In this document: positions 52,968 through 62,195 of the stretch, piece after piece | Layout of the letters: each line of letters starts with the position of its first letter | Numbering within the stretch: the stretch's first letter is position 1 | From: Pontibacter actiniarum | Lineage (GTDB): Bacteria > Bacteroidota > Bacteroidia > Cytophagales > Hymenobacteraceae | NCBI RefSeq assembly: GCF_003585765.1 | Contig: NZ_CP021235.1 | Span: forward strand, 4,706,771 to 4,770,770 | Direction: 5' to 3' | Length of the DNA: 64,000 nt | Program-made: the position numbers and the translations under genes | The notes under the pieces: model-generated | What the model was told of the DNA's origin: nothing | Seen by the model: the letters and a program-made list of their open reading frames with translations, nothing else | Databases searched by the model: none

Positions 52968-54605
52968 TTAGTCCTGTACCTCTAACTCCAGCTCTTCCAG
53001 CGTCATGTCCAGTAGCTCGGGGTGCAGGGAGATGAGTTTGAGCAGCACGCCGTTGGTCCAGCCGAAGCCGTCTTGGTTTGGGTATTCACCGCCTCCGGCT
53101 TCCAGGTTCATGTTGACCACGTTGTACTTCTCCATCAGCTTACCGGTGTTGTGGAACACCTCCTCGTTCTTCTCAACCCATCGCTGCGACACTTCATCGG
53201 CCAAGGCATCGTGTTTGTAGTTGCGCAGTGCCTGTATGCTCATCCATTGCAGCGGAGCCCAACCGTTGGGCGAGTCCCACTGCTGACCTGTGCGGTTCAG
53301 GGTGGTAACCAGTCCGCCGGGCTTCAGGAAATCCGCCTCCAGCTTGTGGGCCACGGCAGCGGCTTGCTCTTTTTTAGCCATGTTAAAGTACAGCGGAAAA
53401 ACGGCAGCAAGACTCGGAACATTGGTGGTTGTGCCTTTTACAAAGTCATAATCGTGGAAGAAGTTCTTTTCATCGCTCCAGTTATACTTGAGCAGGGCTT
53501 TGCGTCTTGCGCTTGCCAGCTTCTCGTACTTTTTCGCCTCGGCCTGCTTGCCTTCCAGTTCAGCCATCTCCGCCAAGGTGAGTTCCACGTGGTAGAGCAG
53601 CGAGTTCAGGTCTACCGGTATAATATCGGTTGTGTGGATGCTGTGGAGGTTTTCTGTGTCGGCAAACCAGCGGCTGCTAAAGTCCCAGCCCGATTCAGCC
53701 GCAGCCCGAATGTGGCGGTATACTTCCTCCGGCTTCCGTCCGGACTCCTGTGCCAGCTCCACATCTTCGCGGTAAGACTCCGGGCGCGGCTCCGGCTGGT
53801 CGTCCCAGTAGCGGTTCAGGATGCTGCCGTCGGGCAGGCGCACAACGCGGCGGTGCGTTGGGCTTGCCGCCGTCAGTTTATCGCTCCCATCCATCCAGAA
53901 AGCATATTCTTTTCGGAGGGCAGGGGCATAGGTTTTAAGCACTTCCTTGCCTTTTTGCTGTGCCAGCACCTGCAGCATAAGCGCATAAAAGGGCGGCTGG
54001 GAGCGGCTGAGGTAGTAGGTGCGGTTGCCATTTGGTATGTGGCCGGTGGTGTTGATCAGGTGCGTGAAATTATCCACCATACTTTGGATGAGTTCTGTTT
54101 CGCCGCTGGCCTGCAGGCCTAGCATGGTAAAGAAGCTATCCCAGTAGTAGATTTCCCGGAAGCGCCCTCCCGGCACAATATACTTCTTTGGCAGCGGTAT
54201 CAGGGAGCCACCATCGGCACCGGGCTCGCGGGTAAGTATGGGCCAGAGCCGTTCTATATGCTGTGTTACGGATAGGCTGGTATCGGTGGTAAAGCCGGAC
54301 GCCGGTTGTGAGGGTAAGTCAAAGTTGCTTACCACAAAGGCCTGCAAGTCAAACGTAGGCTCGTCTTTTTGTTGCCGGTAAGCCTGCAGGATTTCCTGTG
54401 GCGGCGACAGGGGAACGGCATCCGGGAAGGTTTTGGAGTCAGGGAAGACTTGCTGCATCTGTACTTGCTCAAACAGCTCGCCGAGGTCCTGCTCCGGCCT
54501 GTACAGCTCCTGCGCCCGCAGTGGCTGAATAACGAAGGTAAAAGGTAAAAGTAGCAGAAGGAAAAATTTAAAACGGCTAAAAGTATACTTCTTCTGATGC
54601 CTCAT
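52968..54605 (-). CDS. Alpha,alpha-trehalase (GH37), secreted
   Basis: 545 aa from the ATG at 54605 (MRHQKKYTFSRFKFFLLLLL). A longer start 19 codons upstream is possible; the shorter one gives a signal peptide. GH37 signatures are PGGRFREIYYWDSFF (about 166-180), ESGWDFSSRWF with the catalytic Asp, QWDSPNGWAPLQ and GGGEYPNQDGFGWTNG. It hydrolyses trehalose to glucose, probably in the periplasm. It follows a small hypothetical gene 62 bp upstream. Confidence 0.92.
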   Translation of the reverse strand: MRHQKKYTFSRFKFFLLLLLPFTFVIQPLRAQELYRPEQDLGELFEQVQMQQVFPDSKTFPDAVPLSPPQEILQAYRQQKDEPTFDLQAFVVSNFDLPSQPASGFTTDTSLSVTQHIERLWPILTREPGADGGSLIPLPKKYIVPGGRFREIYYWDSFFTMLGLQASGETELIQSMVDNFTHLINTTGHIPNGNRTYYLSRSQPPFYALMLQVLAQQKGKEVLKTYAPALRKEYAFWMDGSDKLTAASPTHRRVVRLPDGSILNRYWDDQPEPRPESYREDVELAQESGRKPEEVYRHIRAAAESGWDFSSRWFADTENLHSIHTTDIIPVDLNSLLYHVELTLAEMAELEGKQAEAKKYEKLASARRKALLKYNWSDEKNFFHDYDFVKGTTTNVPSLAAVFPLYFNMAKKEQAAAVAHKLEADFLKPGGLVTTLNRTGQQWDSPNGWAPLQWMSIQALRNYKHDALADEVSQRWVEKNEEVFHNTGKLMEKYNVVNMNLEAGGGEYPNQDGFGWTNGVLLKLISLHPELLDMTLEELELEVQD

Positions 54606-54667
54606 ATAGCGTTTGCTTTTGGTGAACAAATTCTCATACGCAATACGGAAGCAAAGCGACAAGTATA

Positions 54668-55063
54668 CTATCTGTAGGGGAAGTGCACAAACGAAACCTG
54701 CCCCATCGCATCTTTTTCATATTTGGCTACAGTATATTCTTGGTATTTTGCCGCAACGTTAGGCTCGGCAGGGGACACCTCAGCGGGTACGGGGCTGGTA
54801 TTCAGGAAGAAATATATTTTGGTGTTGCCATATTTAGTATGCGGCATCATATCGCCATAGGCCTGCATCTGCTGCCATAGGGTATCCTCCACGGTTACGG
54901 CATAAATGCGGGTGATGGGGCCGGTGTTGTTCTCGTTGCGGTACATGGCCACTTCTTTAAAATTCCCTTCCAGATCATCTACACTTGGCAGCGATACAGC
55001 ATCGTAAATGAACCAGCCAACAAGGGCTACAGAGAGGGCGATGAGGATGTGTTTTAGTTTCAT
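54668..55063 (-). CDS. Small membrane-anchored protein of unknown function
   Basis: 131 aa. One N-terminal hydrophobic segment (about 5-22, ILIALSVALVGWFIY) acts as a signal anchor. The rest is soluble and mixed alpha/beta (FKEVAMYRNENNTGPIT, DTLWQQMQAYGDMMPHT and KIYFFLNTSP). I do not recognise the family. It lies 62 bp upstream of the trehalase gene on the same strand, so they may be co-transcribed. Its own upstream side holds REP hairpins and RAYT. Confidence 0.72.
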   Translation of the reverse strand: MKLKHILIALSVALVGWFIYDAVSLPSVDDLEGNFKEVAMYRNENNTGPITRIYAVTVEDTLWQQMQAYGDMMPHTKYGNTKIYFFLNTSPVPAEVSPAEPNVAAKYQEYTVAKYEKDAMGQVSFVHFPYR

Positions 55064-55128
55064 GATGAAAGGTAGGCATTTATGCAGGTATGAAACCAGT
55101 GGAGCGGATAAAGGTTTGTGTGGAAACC

Positions 55129-55178
55129 GCGAATCTCATATTCGCTGCTATAGGTGGGGCAACGGAAGATACTTCCGC
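55129..55178. repeat. REP hairpins on the 3' side of RAYT
   Basis: Two hairpins: GCGAATCTCATATTCGC (55129-55145) and CGGAAGATACTTCCG (about 55163-55177, within GGGCAACGGAAG...CTTCCGCGGCAG). Both have counterparts on the other side of the RAYT gene. Confidence 0.75.
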
Positions 55179-55201
55179 GGCAGGTGCTCAACAATATCAC
55201 T

Positions 55202-55744
55202 CTATTGGATGAACGTAATAGGGAGTCTGCCCTGGTGCCCTGCATAATCTTTGGCGCTGCTGTAGGACCAATGCTCTGGCTCTTCCACGAAACCGGCAGA
55301 AACAGGGTTAAGGTGCAGGTAGTCCAGCTTTTGTTCCATCAGGTGGTTGTTGTGCAGTAGAATGGGATGGTAGCCCACCTGCCAGAACTTATACTCCTCA
55401 TGCTTGCTGCTAAGCTCACCCGCAGACCGAATTAACCAACTGAGCCAGGCTTTTCTGCTTTCCTGTGGGTTCTGCTGAACGGCTTTGTATACTTCTTTGG
55501 CGGTAAACTTTTTGAAATCCCTGATAGTGCTGGCCAGCGTAGGCGAGGAGCAGATGAGGTGCAGGTGGTTGGTCATAAGGCACCAGGCGTAGATGGTTAG
55601 CTTCTTTTCCTGCTGACAGTAGGCAAGGCTGTTGCAAATGATCTCACAGTACTCGCGGTGGGTAAATACATCGGCCCATTGCACAACTGCGGTGGTAATA
55701 AAGTAAATTTCGTTCGGATCATTCGCTTTATACTTGTCGCTCAT
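55202..55744 (-). CDS. REP-associated tyrosine transposase (RAYT)
   Basis: 180 aa from MSDKYKANDPNEIYF (ATG at 55744; 12 codons of a longer frame are not preferred). The Y1-type HUH fold is marked by IYAWCLMTNHLHLI (HxH at H60 and H62), IRDFKKFTAKEVYKA (about 74-88), and the RAYT ending YLHLNPVSAGFVEEPEHWSYSSAKDYAG. The nucleophilic Tyr cannot be assigned with certainty from sequence alone. RAYTs bind and cut REP hairpins. The gene is flanked on both sides by such hairpins, as expected of a REPtron. Confidence 0.92.
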   Translation of the reverse strand: MSDKYKANDPNEIYFITTAVVQWADVFTHREYCEIICNSLAYCQQEKKLTIYAWCLMTNHLHLICSSPTLASTIRDFKKFTAKEVYKAVQQNPQESRKAWLSWLIRSAGELSSKHEEYKFWQVGYHPILLHNNHLMEQKLDYLHLNPVSAGFVEEPEHWSYSSAKDYAGHQGRLPITFIQ

Positions 55745-55780
55745 GTAATTAAGCACGAGATTGTGCAAGTATAGTTGCAC

Positions 55781-55901
55781 CTGGCGCGGAAGTCTCTTCC
55801 GTGCCAGATCATAGAAGCGAATCTGTGATTCGCCTTCACCACGCCTACGCGAGTCGCAGACTCGCTTTTATACTTTGTCACGGAAGTAGCTTCCGCGCCA
55901 G
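55781..55901. repeat. REP hairpin array on the 5' side of RAYT
   Basis: Four hairpins in nested order: CTGGCGCGGAAGTCT... ending TTCCGTGCCAG (55781-55807), GCGAATCTGTGATTCGC (55817-55833), GCGAGTCGCAGACTCGC (55849-55865), and the inverted partner GTCACGGAAGTAGC... TTCCGCGCCAG (55877-55901). The outer pair keeps the GGCGC/GTGCC foot (partly GTGAC in the second). Confidence 0.82.
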
Positions 55902-55905
55902 TAAT

Positions 55906-55948
55906 AAAGTAAAAGCCGCAGCTGTTGTTCAGCTGCGGCTTTTACTTT
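55906..55948 (-). terminator. Terminator after mutB
   Basis: AAAGTAAAAGCCGCAGCT, a 7-nt loop and its exact complement. It lies 15 nt beyond the mutB stop, next to the REP array. Confidence 0.83.
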
Positions 55949-55962
55949 GAACTTTAGAATTC

Positions 55963-58113
55963 TTAACTCTTCACTTGCTTCATCAGTTGCTCCAGAATGT
56001 TCTGCGCGGCAACCGAGATGATGGTGCCCGGACCAAACACGCCAATTGCACCAGCTTTAAACAGGAAGTCATAGTCCTGGGCCGGAATTACACCGCCTAC
56101 AATTACTAAGATATCCTCACGGCCTAGCTTGCGAAGCTCTTTGATGAGCTGCGGTACCAGCGTTTTGTGCCCGGCTGCCAACGAAGACACGCCCACCACG
56201 TGCACGTCGTTTTCGGCGGCTTGCATGGCTACTTCGGCTGGAGTTTGGAACAATGGCCCAATATCTACGTCAAAGCCAAGGTCGGCGAAGGAGGTGGCAA
56301 TTACTTTGGAGCCGCGGTCGTGGCCATCCTGGCCCATTTTTGCGACCATAATTCTTGGTCTGCGGCCTTCCAGTGCTTCAAACTGGTCAGCTAGCTCTTT
56401 GGCACGCTCGAAGTTATCGTCGTCGGTTAGTTCTGCTGAATACACGCCTGATATCGCTCTGATGACTGCTTTGTGTCTGCCGTATACTTTCTCCAATGCA
56501 TCTGAAATCTCACCCAACGTAGCTCTTCTGCGCGCTGCCTCCACCGCCAGTTCCAGCAGGTTGCCTACACCGGACTCAGCTGCATCTGTTAAAGCCTGCA
56601 GGGCGTTTAGCACGCTGCCTTCATCGCGTGTAGACTTTATACTTGCCAGTCGGCGCAACTGCGATTCCCGCACCACTGTATTGTCGATGTCGAGGATGTC
56701 AATTTCCTGAATCTGGCTTGGTTTATACTTGTTTACACCTACAATAATGTCCTTGCCGGAGTCGATGCGGGCTTGCTTGCGGGCTGCGGCCTCTTCGATG
56801 CGCATTTTCGGCAGACCAGTCTCAATAGCTTTTGCCATGCCGCCAAGCTCCTCTACCTCCTGCATCAGTGCCCAGGCTTTTTGAGTGATCTCATGCGTCA
56901 GTGCCTCTACATAATAAGAGCCTCCCCATGGGTCTACCACCTTGGTAATATTAGTCTCCTGCTGCAGGTAGATTTGTGTGTTACGGGCAATACGAGCAGA
57001 GAAATCTGTTGGGAGGGCAATTGCCTCGTCCAGAGCGTTAGTGTGTAAGCTTTGTGTACCGCCTAGTGCAGCAGCCATCGCTTCTACGCAGGTGCGGGTC
57101 ACGTTGTTGAAGGGGTCCTGCTCTGTTAAGCTCCAGCCAGAAGTCTGGCAGTGCGTGCGCAGCGCCAGCGATTTTGGGTTCTTCGGGTTGAATTGGCTGA
57201 TAAGCTTAGCCCACAGCATACGGGCAGCACGCATTTTGGCAATCTCCATAAAATGGTTCATGCCAATAGCCCAGAAGAACGACAGGCGCGGTGCAAACTC
57301 GTCAATGTCCATACCTGCCTTTAGGCCAGTGCGCACATACTCCAGGCCGTCGGCCAAGGTATAGGCCAGCTCAATATCGGCTGTAGCACCGGCTTCCTGC
57401 ATGTGGTAGCCCGAAATAGAGATGGAGTTAAAGCGCGGCATGTTCTTTGAGGTAAACTCAAAGATGTCCGCAATAATCTTCATACTTGGCTCCGGCGGAT
57501 AGATGTAGGTGTTGCGCACCATAAACTCCTTCAGGATATCATTCTGAATGGTTCCGCTTAGTTGCTCCGGCTTAACGCCCTGCTCTTCGGCAGCTACAAT
57601 GTAAAATGCCATGATAGGCAACACAGCACCGTTCATGGTCATGGAAACAGACATCTGGTCCAGCGGAATCTGGTCGAAGAGGATTTTCATGTCCTCTACC
57701 GAGTCAATGGCTACACCGGCTTTACCTACGTCGCCGACTACACGCGGGTGGTCGGAGTCGTAGCCGCGGTGCGTAGCCAGGTCGAAGGCGACAGAAAGGC
57801 CCTTTTGCCCACCAGCCAAGTTGCGGCGATAGAAAGCATTAGATTCCTCAGCTGTAGAGAAACCAGCATACTGGCGAATCGTCCACGGCTTTTGCACATA
57901 CATGGTGCTGTAAGGGCCGCGCAAGTATGGCGGCAGACCGGCAGCAAAACCCAGGTGCTCAAAGTTGGCGGCATCTTCTGAAGTATAAAAGCTTTTCACT
58001 TCTATCTGCTCCGGCGTTTTCCAGGGCTTTGTCTGCAATGGGTCTTTAGGAGCTTTATCAGAAGCTGCTACCTTGTTTATATCTATTTTAGAAAAGTCAG
58101 GCTTCATGTTCAA
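55963..58113 (-). CDS. mutB: Methylmalonyl-CoA mutase, large (catalytic) subunit
   Basis: 716 aa, the standard length of MutB/ScpA. The TIM-barrel catalytic half begins with [20 protein letters not shown] and the [18 protein letters not shown] segment. The cobalamin-binding domain has DGHDRG with His598 (D596-x-H598-x-x-G601), then [16 protein letters not shown] and [11 protein letters not shown], the DxHxxG-SxL-GG motif. With mutA it interconverts methylmalonyl-CoA and succinyl-CoA. It is the second gene of mutA-mutB. Confidence 0.97.
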   Translation of the reverse strand: MNMKPDFSKIDINKVAASDKAPKDPLQTKPWKTPEQIEVKSFYTSEDAANFEHLGFAAGLPPYLRGPYSTMYVQKPWTIRQYAGFSTAEESNAFYRRNLAGGQKGLSVAFDLATHRGYDSDHPRVVGDVGKAGVAIDSVEDMKILFDQIPLDQMSVSMTMNGAVLPIMAFYIVAAEEQGVKPEQLSGTIQNDILKEFMVRNTYIYPPEPSMKIIADIFEFTSKNMPRFNSISISGYHMQEAGATADIELAYTLADGLEYVRTGLKAGMDIDEFAPRLSFFWAIGMNHFMEIAKMRAARMLWAKLISQFNPKNPKSLALRTHCQTSGWSLTEQDPFNNVTRTCVEAMAAALGGTQSLHTNALDEAIALPTDFSARIARNTQIYLQQETNITKVVDPWGGSYYVEALTHEITQKAWALMQEVEELGGMAKAIETGLPKMRIEEAAARKQARIDSGKDIIVGVNKYKPSQIQEIDILDIDNTVVRESQLRRLASIKSTRDEGSVLNALQALTDAAESGVGNLLELAVEAARRRATLGEISDALEKVYGRHKAVIRAISGVYSAELTDDDNFERAKELADQFEALEGRRPRIMVAKMGQDGHDRGSKVIATSFADLGFDVDIGPLFQTPAEVAMQAAENDVHVVGVSSLAAGHKTLVPQLIKELRKLGREDILVIVGGVIPAQDYDFLFKAGAIGVFGPGTIISVAAQNILEQLMKQVKS

Positions 58114-58121
58114 TTTTGATT

Positions 58122-58181
58122 AACTGAATGATTGAATGACTGAATGAGTAGTAGGAATCCAGTTATTCAATTATTCAGAAT
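58122..58181. repeat. AT-rich inverted repeat between mutA and mutB
   Basis: AACTGAATGATTGAATGACTGAATGA-type tandem units (58122-58147) face CAGTTATTCAATTATTCAG-type complement (58159-58181). It lies inside the 68-bp gene gap and resembles, without being identical to, the other AT-rich repeats. Confidence 0.55.
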
Positions 58182-60029
58182 TCAGTTATTATTTTCCTCA
58201 TCCTGCGCCAAACGCTTCTGTACGGCTTCCAGCAGGGTTTTCATGTCGCAGTCTTCGAAGATAAACTCGTCGTAGCCGTTGGCCATCATCTCTTCTTTCA
58301 TGTGCAGCGGGTCGTCGGCAAGTATGATGGTTGGCTTGGCATGATGATTTCGCAGCCTTGGCCCAAACTCGTTGATATAAGCAGCCTCGGAAGACGATAC
58401 GACCACTACCTCGGCAGAAGAGTTAGTAAGCTGGTCAGATGCTTCTTCTACAGAGCTAAACTGCCGTTTTTCTGTTTCAAAACCAGCACAGCTGAAGAAT
58501 TCCTGGGCAAAGGTGGCGTTTACCTGTCGTTGCTCAGCATCCCCTATAAGTGCTACAATTGCCTTTGGCCTGCGCTTACGCTTACGCAGGTGCAGCTCTG
58601 TCGCCATACGCATTACCTCTGTTGGGTAGGCAGCGCGGGTGGTATCGAAATCAGCACTCTGTATAAGCTCTTCCGGGTCAAAGCTGATGCTCTCTTTCGG
58701 GTTCGGGTATTTGTTGGTGCCAACCAGGACATCACGCCCCGTGGCAATGTTTCTGAATTTGCGGCGGCTCACTTCGGTGATGGAACCAAGTATAAATCCA
58801 CCGTCATAGGCATCCTCAAAACCGCCCAATGCCTCCACCTCGTTAAACAAGCTCCACGCTTTCTGCGCCAGCTCATTTGTCAGCGACTCCAGGTAGTACG
58901 AACCCGCAGCCGGGTCTATGGCTTTGTCTAAGTATGATTCTTCTCTGAGGATGATGGACACATTGCGGGCAATGCGCTCCGAGAACTCATCAGAAGTTTT
59001 GAATGTGCTATCGAAAGGGGTGACCGTTAGTGAGTCGCAGCCGGCCATAACAGCGGCCATAGCCTCTGTGGTAGTGCGCAGCATGTTCACGTAAGGGTCT
59101 AGCGTGGTTTGGTACCAGCTGGAGGTAGCGCTATGGATGCGCAGGTGAGCCGCCAGTGCCGGAGCCGTTTGGTACGCCTCTACTACCGTTGACCACAGCA
59201 GGCGCACAGCACGCAGCTTGGCAATCTCAAAGAAGTAGTTTGTGCCGGAGGCCATGTAAAACTGCATGTTGCGCAGCACCGACTCCAACGGCTCTCCCGC
59301 CGATGTCAGTTTATCTACATAAGCAACGGCAGCACTTATCGTATAGGCAATCTCTTGGGTGACAGAAGCGCCAATGCTGCTGAAGTTTGCTCCACATACA
59401 CTCACCCCGTAAAACTCTCTGCTGTCTTTGGTCAGGTCCAGTACCTCTACAATCTCATGGCGTTCTTCCTTTGTCAGCCCACCTTTGCTCGTCATCGGGT
59501 CGAAGTTCACAAAGCCCTTCAGGTTACGATGCGACACCTGCTCTTGCTCCAGCTGTGCGTACAGGCGCTCCAGGAAAGCTTTAGGATGATTGTGTAAGGT
59601 ATAGCTAACGCTATGCTTGCCCAGGTCGATGCTGTGTACCAGCTGCGAAATATCGAACACATCCGGTTGCATGATGATAAAGTGAATGCCATCGGCCCCG
59701 CGCTGTAGTGCATCGGCAGCTTTGGCGATGGCCTCTTTGCCATCATCTTTAACTTTTATCTGCTGTATGTTCAGCCAGCTGTTGTTTCCGTTTTTATTGC
59801 CCCTCAGAAAAGGGAAGTCGCCGGGCTTCTGCTTTACAAACGGCAGGTCGGCAATATCTTCTTTGGCGTAGTATGGCTTTATATCGATGCCCTCGTAGGT
59901 GTGCCAGGTAAGGCTATCCAGGGGCGTATCGCGCAGGTCCTTGCGTGCTTTCTGCTCCCAATCAGTTGCTGTGGCAGGGGTGAACGCTGCAAACAGGCGC
60001 TGTTGGTTTTGCTGCTCGTCAGTCATCAT
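58182..60029 (-). CDS. mutA: Methylmalonyl-CoA mutase, small subunit
   Basis: 615 aa. The barrel half resembles mutB (SLTWHTYEGIDIKPYYAKEDI, then GISFIIMQPDVFDIS-type segments). The cobalamin-type domain at the C-terminus (VALIGDAEQRQVNATFAQEF, VVVVSSSEAAYINEFGPRL) lacks the DxHxxG motif. This is as expected of the structural, non-catalytic subunit. Two adjacent ATGs (60029 and 60026) are possible. First gene of the pair; the large subunit follows after a 68-bp gap with a repeat. Confidence 0.94.
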   Translation of the reverse strand: MMTDEQQNQQRLFAAFTPATATDWEQKARKDLRDTPLDSLTWHTYEGIDIKPYYAKEDIADLPFVKQKPGDFPFLRGNKNGNNSWLNIQQIKVKDDGKEAIAKAADALQRGADGIHFIIMQPDVFDISQLVHSIDLGKHSVSYTLHNHPKAFLERLYAQLEQEQVSHRNLKGFVNFDPMTSKGGLTKEERHEIVEVLDLTKDSREFYGVSVCGANFSSIGASVTQEIAYTISAAVAYVDKLTSAGEPLESVLRNMQFYMASGTNYFFEIAKLRAVRLLWSTVVEAYQTAPALAAHLRIHSATSSWYQTTLDPYVNMLRTTTEAMAAVMAGCDSLTVTPFDSTFKTSDEFSERIARNVSIILREESYLDKAIDPAAGSYYLESLTNELAQKAWSLFNEVEALGGFEDAYDGGFILGSITEVSRRKFRNIATGRDVLVGTNKYPNPKESISFDPEELIQSADFDTTRAAYPTEVMRMATELHLRKRKRRPKAIVALIGDAEQRQVNATFAQEFFSCAGFETEKRQFSSVEEASDQLTNSSAEVVVVSSSEAAYINEFGPRLRNHHAKPTIILADDPLHMKEEMMANGYDEFIFEDCDMKTLLEAVQKRLAQDEENNN

Positions 60030-60116
60030 GCTTTCGTTCTAATTTCTTGTAAAGATAGACTTTTATACCTTACGAAGTAAGGCTGTTCCGGTGCTATATC
60101 AGCCTGTTGCTATACT

Positions 60117-60497
60117 TCAATTTATCCGTGCCTGGTACGCCTGGTACATCCAATATCCGATCAGCAGCCATAGTATAACGATCACAGCGGCCATCACATA
60201 ATTGGGCTTTCGCTCGTGCATCTGCTCTTTGGCCTTCTGGCGGTAGTAGTGCAGCAATGGCTTTGGCACCAGCTTTACAGAAAGCCAGATACCCAGCGGC
60301 AGTAGCAGCAGGTCGTCGAGGTAACCTATAATGGGAATAAAATCCGGTATCAGGTCGATGGGGCTGAAGGCGTAGGCTACGGTAATCAGTACCATCACTT
60401 TGGCTGCAAAAGGCATGCGCGGGTCCTGCGAGGCTAAGTACAATGTATAAATATCCTCTTTCAGTTGCCGTACAAACTCTTTCCATTTCCGAAGCAT
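60117..60497 (-). CDS. YkvA-family (DUF1232) membrane protein
   Basis: 126 aa. The DUF1232 core is KVMVLITVAYAFSPIDLIPDFIPIIGYLDD (about 33-62, shown here in parts AFSPIDLIPDFIP and GYLDD). A second hydrophobic segment (about 101-117, MAAVIVILWLLIGYWMY) is at the end. The family occurs widely and its role is unknown; some members respond to stress. It stands alone 87 bp upstream (on its strand) of nothing recognisable. Confidence 0.85.
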   Translation of the reverse strand: MLRKWKEFVRQLKEDIYTLYLASQDPRMPFAAKVMVLITVAYAFSPIDLIPDFIPIIGYLDDLLLLPLGIWLSVKLVPKPLLHYYRQKAKEQMHERKPNYVMAAVIVILWLLIGYWMYQAYQARIN

Positions 60498-60615
60498 GTT
60501 AGGTTGTACGGGAGATAAGCAGGAAAGTCAGGCCAGGTATGGCGGCAGCTGTAACACACCAGGTACAAGATGAGGTTAAATTCCTTATCTTGATCTTTCA
60601 CCTTAAAACAACACC

Positions 60616-61950
60616 ATGATCAGAACTTATACTTTAAAACAACGAGCCATACTTGCTGCTGCCGGATTTACGTTACTATCAGCCCCGACTATAGCACAGG
60701 ATACCAAGCTAATGGCCAAAGCAAGCACCCTGGCCGATAAAGTAGAGCCGCAGGTAATTGAGTGGCGGCGGCACTTTCATGAGCACCCGGAGCTTAGCAA
60801 CCGCGAAACCGAAACAGCAGCCCGTATTGCTGCTGAGCTGAAGAAGATGGGCATCGAAGTAGAAACGGGCGTGGCTAAACATGGCGTAGTAGGTATACTT
60901 AAAGGAGGCAAGCCCGGGCCTGTGGTAGCGTTACGTGCCGATATTGATGGTTTGCCTGTAACCGAGCGTGCCAATATACCTTTTGCCTCTAAAGCCAAGG
61001 GCACCTACAACGGAAACGAAGTTGGCGTAATGCATGCCTGCGGCCACGATACGCATATTGCCATGCTATTGGGTGCTGCAGAAGTATTATCCAGTATGAA
61101 AAATGATTTGAAGGGTACGGTTAAGTTCCTGTTCCAGCCAGCCGAAGAGGGCGCCCCTGCAGGCGAGGAGGGAGGAGCCAGGCTAATGGTGAAAGAAGGC
61201 GTTTTAGAGAAAGGCCCGAAGCCGGAGGTAATCTTTGGTCTTCACATCAACTCACAAACAGAAGTGGGTACGCTGAAGTACAGGCCAGGTGGCATTATGG
61301 CCGGAGCCGATGTGTTCCGAATTAAAGTAAAAGGCAAGCAGGTGCACGGCGCTAACCCGTGGGCTGGCGTAGACCCGATTGTGGTATCCTCCCAGATTAT
61401 CTATGGGCTGCAAACCATCATCAGCCGCCAGACAGAGCTAACTGAAGATGCAGCAGTGATTACAGTAGGTATGATTCACGGTGGCGTGCGTAACAACATC
61501 ATCCCGGAGGAGGTGCAGATGGAAGGAACCATTCGTACCTTAGACAAGGAGATGCAGAAGAAGATTCACGACAAGATTCGCCTCACAGCTACCAACATTG
61601 CCGAGAGTGCCGGTGCTACTGCCGAGGTCGAAATAGAGGAAATGGCTGCCATCACCTATAATGAACCTGCCCTGACTGAGAAAATGCTGCCAACGCTGCA
61701 GGCAACTGCTGGCAAAGGGAAAGTAGTGCTGATGAATGCCATGACCGGAGCCGAAGACTTCTCCTACTTCCAGCAGGAGATACCGGGGCTATACCTGTTC
61801 GTAGGCGGCATGCCGAAAGGCCAAAACCCAGCCAAAGCACCTGCCCACCACACTCCAGATTTTTATGTGGATGAGAGCGGCATGAAGCTAGGTGTAAAAA
61901 CCCTTACAAACCTGACGCTGGATTATATGAACGGGAAGGGTAAAAGGTAA
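60616..61950 (+). CDS. M20-family amidohydrolase / peptidase, secreted
   Basis: 444 aa. Signal peptide (about 1-27, LSAPTIAQ). The amidohydrolase core has WRRHFHEHPELSNRET (about 48-63) and MHACGHDTHIAMLLGAAEVL (about 137-156), metal-site signatures, with QPAEEGAPAGEEGG and later MNAMTGAEDFSYFQQEIPG. It resembles aminoacylase/IAA-amino-acid hydrolase type enzymes that remove acyl groups from amino acids. The substrate is unknown. Convergent with a T9SS remnant. Confidence 0.9.
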   Translation: MIRTYTLKQRAILAAAGFTLLSAPTIAQDTKLMAKASTLADKVEPQVIEWRRHFHEHPELSNRETETAARIAAELKKMGIEVETGVAKHGVVGILKGGKPGPVVALRADIDGLPVTERANIPFASKAKGTYNGNEVGVMHACGHDTHIAMLLGAAEVLSSMKNDLKGTVKFLFQPAEEGAPAGEEGGARLMVKEGVLEKGPKPEVIFGLHINSQTEVGTLKYRPGGIMAGADVFRIKVKGKQVHGANPWAGVDPIVVSSQIIYGLQTIISRQTELTEDAAVITVGMIHGGVRNNIIPEEVQMEGTIRTLDKEMQKKIHDKIRLTATNIAESAGATAEVEIEEMAAITYNEPALTEKMLPTLQATAGKGKVVLMNAMTGAEDFSYFQQEIPGLYLFVGGMPKGQNPAKAPAHHTPDFYVDESGMKLGVKTLTNLTLDYMNGKGKR

Positions 61951-61963
61951 ACGAATTCAGTTG

Positions 61964-61999
61964 AAAAAAGGAAGGCTGCCTTGCAGAGGCAGCCTTTTC
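61964..61999. terminator. Terminator after the M20 gene
   Basis: AAGGCTGCC, a 7-nt loop, GGCAGCCTT with flanking A and T tracts: a 9-bp stem about 20 nt after the stop. Confidence 0.78.
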
Positions 62000-62001
62000 T
62001 G

Positions 62002-62130
62002 TTATTGTAGTACGAGTTTGCCAGTGCCCACAGGCTTGTAGCGGCTTGTGATCGTGTAAAAATATACCCCTGTAGCTAAGGAGGTCGGGCGCTTTGAGAA
62101 GAAACTTGCCGCTCGGTAATTCCTAAGAAG
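62002..62130 (-). pseudogene. Remnant of a T9SS C-terminal sorting domain
   Basis: On the minus strand the frame that ends at a TAA (62002-62004) reads LATGVYFYTITSRYKPVGTG followed by KLVLQ. This is the canonical tail of a type A T9SS sorting domain (LxxGVYFY... GKLVLQ). Upstream the frame meets a stop near 62130, and a neighbouring frame holds ELPSGKFLLK-like text. No complete gene is present, so this looks like the end of a lost secreted protein. Confidence 0.72.
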
Positions 62131-62195
62131 AACCTACTGCACTTGGTTGGTGTTGGTGAGTCGGATAACTTTGAGATCGGATCTTAACATTACTC

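Noticed and set aside
53022..54122. 366-aa open frame opposite the trehalase gene
   Set aside because: It is a shadow of a GH37 gene whose catalytic motifs are intact in the other strand.
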